DNA of 64,000 bases from JAJRXR01 sp041402005 (GTDB taxonomy: Bacteria; Planctomycetota; Phycisphaerae; Phycisphaerales; UBA1924): the NCBI GenBank assembly GCA_041402005.1, contig JAWKTB010000005.1, positions 372,001-436,000 on the forward strand. Direction: 5' to 3'. Below are positions 17,000-24,572 of this stretch, in pieces. A program made the position numbers and the translations under genes. The notes under the pieces are model-generated. The model was given only the letters and a program-made list of their open reading frames with translations, had not been told where the DNA came from and did not search any database. Positions within the stretch are counted from its first letter, which is position 1. Every line of letters starts with the position of its first letter.

Positions 17000-19120
17000 A
17001 TGGCGACCGACCTGACCAACATCCGCAACATCGGCATCTGCGCCCACATCGACGCGGGCAAGACGACCGTCACCGAGCGGGTTCTGTTCTACACCGGCAA
17101 GAACTACAAGCTCGGCGAGGTGCACGAGGGCACCGCGACGATGGACTTCCTGCAGGAAGAGCAGGAGCGCGGGATCACGATCCAGTCCGCCGCGACGACC
17201 TGCCCCTGGCAGCGGTTCGGGCGCGACTACAAGATCAACCTGATCGACACGCCCGGGCACGTGGACTTCACGATCGAGGTCGAGCGCTCGCTGCGCGTGC
17301 TCGACGGCGCGGTCGCGGTGTTCGACGGCAAGGAGGGCGTCGAGGCCCAGTCCGAGACGGTGTGGCGTCAGGCGGACCGGTACAAGGTGCCGCGCCTGTG
17401 CTTCATCAACAAGATGGACAAGCTGGGCGCCGACTTCGAGTTCAGCTTCAACTCGATCAAGAAGCGGCTGGGCGCCAAGCCGGTCGCGGTGCAGTACCCG
17501 ATCGGGCACGGGCACGACTTCCAGGGGATCATCGACCTCCTGGCGATGAAGGCGTACTACTTCGAGGCCGACTCGCAGGGGGCGGTCATCACGGAGAAGG
17601 AAATCCCCGAGGAGCTGATGGAGACCGCCAAGACGTGGCGTCACCAGCTCATCGAGCAGGGCGTCGAGCTCGACGACGAGCTCATGGAGAGGTACCTCGA
17701 GGTCGGCGAGGACTCGGTCAGCGTCGAGGAGATCCGCAAGGCGATCCGCAAGGGGACGATCTCCCGCGAGATCAACCCGGTCTTCTGCGGCTCGGCCCTG
17801 AAGAACATCGGCGTGCAGCGCCTGCTCGACGGCGTCATCGACTACCTGCCCAACCCTGAGGAGGTCCCCCAGGTCGAGGGCACGGACCCCAAGGACGCGG
17901 ACAAGAAGCTCAAGCGCCCCCACTCCGACGAGGCGCCCTTCAGCGGGCTCGTCTTCAAGGTGGTCAGCGACTCGCACGGCGACCTGACGTACGTGCGGAT
18001 CTACTCGGGCATCCTGAAGAAGGGGTCGCGCGTGCTCAACCCGGTCAACGGGAAGCGCGAGATCGCCAGCCGCATCTTCGAGATGCACGCCAAGGACCGC
18101 CAGCCCCTGGACGAGGCCGGGGCGGGCAACATCGTCGCGGTGGTTGGCATCAAGGACTCGATCACGGGCGACACGCTGTGTGACACCGATGACCCGATCG
18201 TCCTCGAGCGGATGGACTTCCCGGAGCCGGTGATCAGCATGTCGATCGAGCCGAACACGGCCGACGACAAGCGGAAGCTGTCCGAGGCGCTGGTCACGAT
18301 CCGTCGCGAGGACCCCTCGTTCCGCTCGGAGTACAACGACGAGACGGGGCAGACGATCATCTCCGGCATGGGCGAGCTGCACCTGGAGATCATCAAGAAC
18401 AAGCTGATCCGCGACATGAAGGTCGGCGTGCAGGTCGGGCGTCCGCGCGTGAGCTACCGCGAGGCGATCCAGGGCTCGGCGACGGGCTGCCGCGGGCTGT
18501 TCAAGAAGCAGACGGGCGGTCGCGGCCAGTTCGGCGACGTGACGATCAACATCGAGCCCTTCACCAAGGAGCAGGCCGAGGCGGCCAAGCTCAAGTTCGA
18601 CGACAACATCGCCTTCGAGAACAAGGTCGTCGGCGGCTCGGTGCCCAAGGAGTTCATCCCGTCGGTGGAGTACGGCATCCGCCAGACCGCCAAGAGCGGC
18701 GTCAGCGCGGGCTACCCCCTCATCAACGTCAAGGCAACGCTGGTGGACGGCAAGTACCACGAGGTGGACTCGAGCCAGGTCGCGTTCGAGCAGGCCGGGC
18801 GCCTGGCGCTGATCGAGGCGGTGAACAAGGCGGGCAGCGTGCTGCTCGAGCCGATCATGAAGGTCGTGATCACGACGCCCGAGGAGTACCTGGGCAACGT
18901 GACGGGCGACCTGTCGAGCCGTCGCGGCATGATCATGGACACCGAGGACCGGGGTCACGTCAAGGTGATCACCGCCGAGGTGCCCCTCTCCGAGATGTTC
19001 GGGTACACGACGGTGCTGCGTGGTCTCTCGCAGGGGCGTGCGGCGAGCGTCATGGAGTTCTCGGCGTACCGCCCGCTGCCGGCGAACCTGCAGAAGGAAC
19101 TGATCGAGGCGGGCGTCTGA
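17000..19120 (+). CDS. fusA: Elongation factor G
   Basis: A 706-residue translational GTPase that drives ribosomal translocation. G1 is 'AHIDAGKTT', G2 lies in 'QERGITIQSAATT', G3 is 'DTPGHVDF' and G4 is 'NKMDKLGADF'. Domain II begins near residue 310 ('PFSGLVFKVVSD'). Domain IV contains 'GGRGQFGDV' and 'GGSVPKEFIPSVEYG', and domain V 'SSRRGMIMD' and 'MFGYTTVLRGLSQGRA'. Length and motifs are those of a normal EF-G. It is not in the usual rpsL-rpsG-fusA-tuf context, having its own long leader and its own terminator, so it may be a second EF-G copy. Codon use is strongly biased, suggesting high expression. Confidence 0.96.
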   Translation: MATDLTNIRNIGICAHIDAGKTTVTERVLFYTGKNYKLGEVHEGTATMDFLQEEQERGITIQSAATTCPWQRFGRDYKINLIDTPGHVDFTIEVERSLRVLDGAVAVFDGKEGVEAQSETVWRQADRYKVPRLCFINKMDKLGADFEFSFNSIKKRLGAKPVAVQYPIGHGHDFQGIIDLLAMKAYYFEADSQGAVITEKEIPEELMETAKTWRHQLIEQGVELDDELMERYLEVGEDSVSVEEIRKAIRKGTISREINPVFCGSALKNIGVQRLLDGVIDYLPNPEEVPQVEGTDPKDADKKLKRPHSDEAPFSGLVFKVVSDSHGDLTYVRIYSGILKKGSRVLNPVNGKREIASRIFEMHAKDRQPLDEAGAGNIVAVVGIKDSITGDTLCDTDDPIVLERMDFPEPVISMSIEPNTADDKRKLSEALVTIRREDPSFRSEYNDETGQTIISGMGELHLEIIKNKLIRDMKVGVQVGRPRVSYREAIQGSATGCRGLFKKQTGGRGQFGDVTINIEPFTKEQAEAAKLKFDDNIAFENKVVGGSVPKEFIPSVEYGIRQTAKSGVSAGYPLINVKATLVDGKYHEVDSSQVAFEQAGRLALIEAVNKAGSVLLEPIMKVVITTPEEYLGNVTGDLSSRRGMIMDTEDRGHVKVITAEVPLSEMFGYTTVLRGLSQGRAASVMEFSAYRPLPANLQKELIEAGV

Positions 19121-19691
19121 GTACGCTCTCGTCTTGTGATCGTCCAGGAGCCCCCCGCCCGGCGGGGGGCTTTTCATTGGCACGGGCGCCCGATCTCGGG
19201 AAACGCCAGACGGCGGCGCACTCGGGGCACGTCGCGACGCCTCCCCGCCCGACACGGAAGCCGCACGACGCGCAGCGCCCGAGGCGGAGCATCGCTCGAC
19301 GCGTGACCTCCGGGTGAGCATCGCTGGGGAGCGCCCCCCGCGCGGCGTAGGCGAATGCGAGCATCGCGAGAATCACGAATGGGAGGATCGAGACAACGAC
19401 AGCCGTCGGAACCCCCGCCACCCGCGGGACGATGAACGAGCTCACCGCCCAGTACGCGAGGCACGAGATCGCGATGAGGACGACGCCCGAGCGTGTCAGA
19501 CGCCACGGCGGGACCGGCTTCCGCCTCCGGCGCGGGCGTCGGAGCAACCGCGAACGCACGACGAGAAGCTCGACCCATTCCTCGTCCGGGATAGGGACCT
19601 CGTGGGCCAGGGCGTAGGGCCACGTGCCCGTGCGGTACAAGGGCACGCGTCGTCCCGCGTGGTCGGCGATATGGATTCGCAGCAGGCCCAT
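19050..19691 (-). CDS. Two-helix membrane protein with zinc ribbon, unknown function
   Basis: Up to 213 residues. The N-terminal ~50 residues are soluble and basic ('RLLRRPRRRRKP'). Two hydrophobic segments follow ('SGVVLIAISCLAYWAV' and 'TAVVVSILPFVILAMLAFAY'), then a zinc-ribbon pattern 'CASCGFRVGRGGVATCPEC' (CxxC...CxxC). The recognisable protein ends near 19190, but the frame has no stop until 19050, which carries it across the fusA terminator and 71 bp into the 3' end of fusA. The last ~45 residues may therefore be genuine overlap or a lost stop codon. The gene is convergent with fusA and divergent from adk. Confidence 0.65.
   Translation of the reverse strand: MGLLRIHIADHAGRRVPLYRTGTWPYALAHEVPIPDEEWVELLVVRSRLLRRPRRRRKPVPPWRLTRSGVVLIAISCLAYWAVSSFIVPRVAGVPTAVVVSILPFVILAMLAFAYAARGALPSDAHPEVTRRAMLRLGRCASCGFRVGRGGVATCPECAAVWRFPRSGARANEKPPAGRGAPGRSQDESVLRRPPRSVPSAGSPAAGGTPRTP
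19149..19174 (+). terminator. Intrinsic terminator of fusA
   Basis: A GC-rich hairpin (AGCCCCCCGCC / GGCGGGGGGCT) is followed by TTTT, 29 bases after the fusA stop. Confidence 0.85.
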
Positions 19692-19814
19692 GTCTGTGTG
19701 ATCGGGCGGGTGAGGCTATCCTCCCACCCGCGCCCGGCCGATAGGACGGATGTCCCTCGGCGCCTGGGGGAACTGGACGCGCCGCCCGCTCGGGCAGGCC
19801 TGAGGAAACGCGTG

Positions 19815-20435
19815 ATGAAGCGGAAGTATCAGACCGTGCTGCTGTTCGGAGCGCCCGGGGCGGGCAAGGGGACGCAGGGGAAAATCCTGGGGCAGATCCC
19901 GGGGTTCTACCACCTGTCATGCGGCGACGTCTTCCGCAACCTCGACATCCACTCGGAGCTGGGCAAGGTCTTCTACGAGTACTCGTCGAAGGGCGAGCTG
20001 GTGCCCGACGACGTCACGGTCAAGATGTGGGCGGAGAACATCCACGCCCAGACGATCTTGAGCATCTACAAGCCGCACGATGATCTGCTCATCCTCGACG
20101 GCATCCCCCGCACGCTCAAGCAAGCCCAGATCATGGACGAGCACGTGGACGTGCTGGCGATCGTGCACCTGGTCTGCAAGGACAAGGACGCGATGATCAA
20201 GCGGCTGCGTCGGCGGGCGCTCAAGGAGAACCGGGCGGACGACGCGCGCGAGGACGTGATCCGCAACCGGTGGAAGGTCTACGAGCAGGAGACCGCGCCC
20301 GTGCTCGGGCACTACCCGGCGTCGGTCATCCACGAGGTGGACGCGATCGGGTCGCCGGCGTCGGTGCTCCAGCACGTCCTCGAGATCGTCGCGCCGGTGC
20401 AGGAGCGGGTCTTCACCAACGCCCTGGAGGGGTGA
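19815..20435 (+). CDS. adk: Adenylate kinase family nucleotide kinase
   Basis: A 206-residue P-loop kinase. 'LLFGAPGAGKGTQGKIL' near the N-terminus is the Walker A loop, 'HLSCGDVFRNL' is the NMP-binding site, 'LILDGIPRTLKQAQ' is the adenylate kinase signature (family form DGFPR), and 'ENRADDAREDVIRNRW' is the short-LID region. It lacks the zinc-binding insertion of long adenylate kinases. The start ATG at 19815 has GAGGAAA upstream; a GTG at 19812 is possible. The reaction is ATP + AMP = 2 ADP. The Ile for Phe change in the DGFPRT motif and the 'GELVPDD' segment are still within the family. Confidence 0.85.
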   Translation: MKRKYQTVLLFGAPGAGKGTQGKILGQIPGFYHLSCGDVFRNLDIHSELGKVFYEYSSKGELVPDDVTVKMWAENIHAQTILSIYKPHDDLLILDGIPRTLKQAQIMDEHVDVLAIVHLVCKDKDAMIKRLRRRALKENRADDAREDVIRNRWKVYEQETAPVLGHYPASVIHEVDAIGSPASVLQHVLEIVAPVQERVFTNALEG

Positions 20436-20499
20436 GGACCGGTCTGGACGCGGACAAGGCTCGGCGACCCGGGCGAGCGTGGGCGGTACACTCCGCGCC

Positions 20500-21309
20500 A
20501 TGAGAAGGCCCCGCGCGTTCACCCTCATCGAGCTGCTCGTCGTCATCGCGATCATCGCGCTCTTGATCGGGATCCTGCTGCCCGCCCTGGGGGCGGCGAG
20601 GGAGTCGGCCAAGGTCGCGACCTGCGGCGCCCGGCTCCAACAGCTCGGCGTCGCGCTCGAGATGTACCTCAACGACTACCCGAGGCAGCTCCCCCAGGTC
20701 GTCGTGGACGACGCGACCGTGGTCGGGGCGCTCTTCGGCGGCAAGAAGGGGCAACTCCCGTTCCTGGGGATCGACGAGTACGGCGCCGAGCGCCGCCCGC
20801 TCAACTCGTACGTCTTCAGTGGCGAGGTCCCGCCCGACTCGGACGACTCGGTGTTCGAGATGGAAGTCTTCAAGTCGCCCATGGACAGAGGCGCGGACCA
20901 CACGGGGCTCGACTTCCTGGGGATCCCCTCAACCGACTCGATGTACGACCTGGTCGGGTCGAGCTACACGCTCAACGACCACGCGCCGGACCTCGACCCC
21001 CTCGGCGATGAGTACCCGACACTGGTGCCCGGCGGGCGGGGCGGCAAGATGCCCCAGGTCGTGACGCCGACCGAGACGTGGGTGATCGGGACGCACCCGA
21101 TCTACAACTACGACTCGGGGATGGACTCACAGATGCGTTGGTTCAAGGGGGACCTGATCAAGGCGAACCTCGTGTACCTGGACGGGCACGTGAAGATGTC
21201 GCTCGTCGTCCCCGAGCCCCAGGACGGCGAGCACGGGGCGCACACGACGCCGGACTACACGTTCCTGCCACGCCCGAACTGGATCGATCAGTTCGAGGGG
21301 CAGCCGTAA
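20500..21309 (+). CDS. Prepilin-type N-terminal domain protein with DGHV motif
   Basis: A 269-residue protein with a very short leader (MRRPRA) before 'FTLIELLVVIAIIALLIG', which is almost identical to the N-terminus of the 6178-5090 protein and continues to the same 'ILLPALGAAR'. The C-terminal landmark 'NLVYLDGHVKMS' matches the DGHV end of the planctomycete prepilin-headed family. Prepilin peptidase processing before Phe and membrane anchoring are expected. The product probably forms pilus-like or cell-surface structures, though the true role is unknown. It follows adk by 64 bp and may share its transcript, and it converges with the transglutaminase-like gene (12 bp between stops). Confidence 0.88.
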   Translation: MRRPRAFTLIELLVVIAIIALLIGILLPALGAARESAKVATCGARLQQLGVALEMYLNDYPRQLPQVVVDDATVVGALFGGKKGQLPFLGIDEYGAERRPLNSYVFSGEVPPDSDDSVFEMEVFKSPMDRGADHTGLDFLGIPSTDSMYDLVGSSYTLNDHAPDLDPLGDEYPTLVPGGRGGKMPQVVTPTETWVIGTHPIYNYDSGMDSQMRWFKGDLIKANLVYLDGHVKMSLVVPEPQDGEHGAHTTPDYTFLPRPNWIDQFEGQP

Positions 21310-21321
21310 GCCAGACTCGGA

Positions 21322-22545
21322 TCAGTCCGGATCGTCGCCGCGCTTGGGCGTGCGATAGACGTCGACGTTGAAGAGCTGCTTGGCATAGGGCGGCATGAGG
21401 GGCGACATCCGCATGCCGTAGAACGCGGGGGAGTTGAACGCGCGGACCTGGGCGGGGGGGATGAAGTGGCAGCCGATGACGGCGATCTCGTGCAGCTCGT
21501 CGTTGGTGCCGAAGTACTCCCAGGGGCGGTCCATCGCCTGCATGCGTGAGCTGCGCGAGCGCAACTCGGCAACGTCTACGGGGATCCAGGCGACGATTTC
21601 GTTCTTCTCGTCATAGAGACAGAACTCGACCCAGGAGCGGATCTCCTTGGAGGAGGACTCGGGGTTGTCGTCGGCGCCGATGACCAGGCGTGCGGGCAGG
21701 CCCGCGGCCCGGTAGACGGCGACGAGGAGCAGGGCCATGTCGTGACGCGAGCCCCGGGCCTCGATGGCGGTCTCGGCGGCGCCCTGGAGCTCGATGCCCT
21801 CGGTCGCGTTCCCGGCGCCGATGTAGTGAGCGCGGTTCACGCCGTCACCCTGGAGCTGGACGAGTTCCTGCACGCGCCCCGCGAGCCACTTCGCAAGGGT
21901 GACGGGCGGGACGCTGCGCGGGTCCTTGCCCTCGGTCCAAGCCTTGACGAGGTCGGCGACGGGTGGATCGGGCACGCCCGCGGGGTTGATGAACTGCTGG
22001 GGGCCGAAAGTGGACTTGGCCTCGTCGGGCCACTCGCCCGTGGGCCAGGGGACCTCGAGGGCGGCACGCTCGTCGAAGACGGTGTCCCAGCTGATGGTGT
22101 CGTACTTGTGGACGACACGAACGACGCGGGTGTCGCCGTTCTCCGCGTCATAGCGGGCGTAGTTGGTGTCCGAGTGGAAGGGGCCGACGACGGTGGGGTC
22201 TTGGTCGCCCTCGACGCCGTCGAGGAAGAGCGTGCCCTCCTCGGAGTCCGGGCGTGGGAGGCTGGAGGCCGTCTTGGGGGGCAGGGGCATGAACATCGAG
22301 AGCCGCTCGTAACGGAAGCGATCGATGTTGGAGTAGCTGACGATGTGCGGCTCGCGCGAGGCCTCGAGCGTGACCTGCATGCGGACGGTCCACTCGCGCT
22401 TGCGGACGAGCTTGAGGTAGCGGTTGCCGACGGGCTCGGCGGCGGCCTTCTCGTCCTGCGCTCGGGCGGGGGCGGTGGGCAGGAGCAGCGCGCCGGCGGC
22501 GATCAGGATGCTCGCGTACAGCGGTCCTCGGCGGGAACGGCTCAT
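21322..22545 (-). CDS. Transglutaminase-fold protein, catalytic Cys and His not conserved
   Basis: A 407-residue secreted protein with signal peptide MSRSRRGPLYASILIAAG...ARA. An N-terminal beta-rich region leads to a transglutaminase-core domain: 'ARGSRHDMALLLVAVYRAAG' then 'LPARLVIGADD', and 'RSWVEFCLYD...WIPVDVAE'. In active members the first segment has Cys (G-x-C-x-D) and the second has His (HxWVE). Here those positions are Arg/Ser (residues 266-267) and Arg303; only the Asp (324) remains. The start at 22545 is chosen for the signal peptide. It is probably a non-catalytic binding or scaffold domain in the periplasm. Confidence 0.75.
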   Translation of the reverse strand: MSRSRRGPLYASILIAAGALLLPTAPARAQDEKAAAEPVGNRYLKLVRKREWTVRMQVTLEASREPHIVSYSNIDRFRYERLSMFMPLPPKTASSLPRPDSEEGTLFLDGVEGDQDPTVVGPFHSDTNYARYDAENGDTRVVRVVHKYDTISWDTVFDERAALEVPWPTGEWPDEAKSTFGPQQFINPAGVPDPPVADLVKAWTEGKDPRSVPPVTLAKWLAGRVQELVQLQGDGVNRAHYIGAGNATEGIELQGAAETAIEARGSRHDMALLLVAVYRAAGLPARLVIGADDNPESSSKEIRSWVEFCLYDEKNEIVAWIPVDVAELRSRSSRMQAMDRPWEYFGTNDELHEIAVIGCHFIPPAQVRAFNSPAFYGMRMSPLMPPYAKQLFNVDVYRTPKRGDDPD

Positions 22546-22718
22546 CGATCGGCTCCTGGCGTGGCGACCCTGCGCCGCGGGGCGGCGCGCTCCTCCTCCC
22601 CGGGAGGCTACGTCCCGGGCGGGGGCGGGTTCCGGGTCCTCGGGCGGACCCCTTGCGGACGCCCACCATACCATGACCGTCGGAAGCCGAACAACGCTGA
22701 CACGAACGGAGGACCGAC

Positions 22719-24185
22719 GTGCCCCCCACCGCCGCCACGAGCCATGAGACCCGCGTCGAGAAGGACACGATGGGCGAGATGCGGGTGCCCGCGGACGTGC
22801 TGTACGGCGCCTCGACGCAGCGGGCCGTCGAGAACTTCCCCGTCTCGGGCGTCCCGGTCCCCGAGGAGATCATCCGTGCGTTCGCGATGCTCAAGGGGGC
22901 GGCGGCGAGCGTCAACGCGGAGCTGGGACTGCTCGATCAGGAGCGGGCTGACCTGATCATGAGCGCCTGCCGGGAGATCCTCGGCGGGCTCGACGATCGC
23001 GGCGGGATCGCCCGCCACTTCCCGATCGACATCTACCAGACCGGCTCGGGCACGAGCACCAACATGAACGCGAACGAGGTCATCGCAAACCTCATCTGCC
23101 AGGCCCGGGGAGCCCCGATCGGGTCGAGCAAGGACAAGGCCTATCTCGAGGCGGGCGGCGTCCACCCCAACGACCATGTCAACATGGGCCAGTCCTCGAA
23201 CGACACCTTCCCGACCGCGATGCACATCGCGTCGGCGGTCGCGATCAACACCGAGCTGCTGCCGGCGATCGACCGCATGGCGTCAGAGCTTGAGGCGAAG
23301 GCGAAGGCCTGGGACTCGATCGTGAAGATCGGCCGGACGCACCTTCAGGACGCGACGCCGATCCGGCTGGGGCAGGAGTTCAGCGGGTTCGCGGCCCAGA
23401 TGCGCCACGCCGAGGAACGCCTGCACCGGGCTCTGCACGCCCTGGGCGAGCTGGCGATCGGGGGGACCGCGGTCGGGACCGGGATCAACACGCACCCGGA
23501 GTTCGGCGAGAAGGTGGCGGCCGAGCTGATGGAGGAGACCGGCATCCACTTCCGCGAGGCGGCCAACCACTTCGAGGCCCAGCACGCCAAGGACGCGATC
23601 GTCGAGACGAGCGGGCAGCTCAAGGCGATCGCGGTCAGCCTGAGCAAGATCGCGGGGGACATCCGCCTGATGGGATGCGGGCCCCGGTGCGGGATCGGGG
23701 AGCTGAAGCTCCCAGCGGTGCAGCCCGGCTCCAGCATCATGCCGGGGAAGGTCAACCCGGTGATCTGCGAGGCAGCGGTGATGGTGTGCTGCCGGGTGAT
23801 TGGGAACGACGTGGCAGTTACAACAGGGGGGCTCGGCGGGGTGGGATCCCTGCTCGACCTGAACGTCGCGATGCCAATGATGGGGGCGGGTGTGCTCGAG
23901 TCGGTCCGCCTGCTGGCGGGCGCCTGCACGATCATGACGGACAAGCTGCTCGCGGGGCTCGAGCCCGACGAGGAACGGTGCAAGGGGCTGATCGAGGGCT
24001 CGCTGGCGATGTGCACGTCGCTGGCGCCGGTGATCGGGTACGACCGTGCCGCAGCTCTGGCCAAGGAGGCCTTCCGGACGGGCAAGACGGTCCGCGAGGT
24101 CGCCCGCGAGCAGGGGGTCCTCCCCGCCGAGGAGTTGGATCGCCTGCTGGATCCACGCCGAATGACCGAGCCAGATGAGGCCTGA
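22719..24185 (+). CDS. fumC: Fumarate hydratase, class II
   Basis: A 488-residue enzyme of the fumarase/aspartase superfamily that interconverts fumarate and malate in the TCA cycle. The signature is 'GSSIMPGKVNPV', preceded by 'IYQTGSGTSTNMNANEVI', 'NMGQSSNDTFPTAMH' and 'IGRTHLQDATPIRLGQEFSG'. The His of the catalytic site is in 'GRTHLQDATP'. Length and motifs fit FumC rather than aspartase, whose closely related signature is GSSIMPGKVNP too, so aspartate ammonia-lyase is the main alternative but less likely. The start is a GTG with ACGGAGGAC just upstream. Confidence 0.9.
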   Translation: MPPTAATSHETRVEKDTMGEMRVPADVLYGASTQRAVENFPVSGVPVPEEIIRAFAMLKGAAASVNAELGLLDQERADLIMSACREILGGLDDRGGIARHFPIDIYQTGSGTSTNMNANEVIANLICQARGAPIGSSKDKAYLEAGGVHPNDHVNMGQSSNDTFPTAMHIASAVAINTELLPAIDRMASELEAKAKAWDSIVKIGRTHLQDATPIRLGQEFSGFAAQMRHAEERLHRALHALGELAIGGTAVGTGINTHPEFGEKVAAELMEETGIHFREAANHFEAQHAKDAIVETSGQLKAIAVSLSKIAGDIRLMGCGPRCGIGELKLPAVQPGSSIMPGKVNPVICEAAVMVCCRVIGNDVAVTTGGLGGVGSLLDLNVAMPMMGAGVLESVRLLAGACTIMTDKLLAGLEPDEERCKGLIEGSLAMCTSLAPVIGYDRAAALAKEAFRTGKTVREVAREQGVLPAEELDRLLDPRRMTEPDEA

Positions 24186-24186
24186 G

Positions 24187-24214
24187 ATCCCCCTCGCGGG
24201 CTCTGAGGGGGGAT
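24187..24214 (+). terminator. Candidate terminator of fumC
   Basis: ATCCCCCTC and GAGGGGGGAT form a nine-pair stem with a nine-base loop, starting at the fumC stop. Only a short ATTT follows, so it is a weak intrinsic terminator. Confidence 0.5.
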
Positions 24215-24572
24215 GAATTTGGCAAGCTGGGATGGAATCGGGGATCCACGCGGAGGCGGGATCCCGTATATTGGGGTCCATGGCCCCCACGCAGAGGCGT
24301 GGCGGGCGGGTCGGACGCCGATGCCGGGGGACCCTCGAACTGAGCGTCTGAAGGCCAGACGACCGATCTGAAGCATGGCGGCACGACGCCCCGCGGGTGG
24401 ACCGATTTGGCGAGGCCAGAGGGTCCAGATCGCGAGCAGGCGTGTAGAATGCCGACGGCGGGCCGTGCGCGCGAACCCCCCGCGCGGACGCGAGGCCCCG
24501 AATGACCCCTCGGGAGCAAATTGGATGCGTGGCCTTTCAGGGCCCGCCCGACCAGATACGGAGGATTCGGCG
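24215..24572 (+). other. Intergenic leader region before the secreted subtilase
   Basis: About 360 bp without a supported gene. It holds a GGGATCC...GGATCCC palindrome (24240-24265), a TATATT (24267-24272) with no good -35, and an extended -10-like TGTAGAAT (24443-24450), which is the better promoter candidate for the subtilase gene. A frame is open from 24375 but has no ribosome site and no signal peptide. Confidence 0.35.

Noticed and set aside
16590..17015. Possible small gene upstream of fusA
   Set aside because: No good ribosome site, irregular composition, overlaps the fusA start; no homologous pattern recognised.
16946..19321. Minus-strand open frame of about 790 codons opposite fusA
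   Set aside because: Antisense shadow of the highly biased fusA codons; composition is Leu/Asp/His/Arg-rich with no motif.
24240..24272. TATATT next to a GGGATCC palindrome as promoter or operator of the subtilase gene
   Set aside because: No -35 at proper spacing, and 300 bases from the start. An extended -10 at 24443-24450 is the better, though still weak, candidate.
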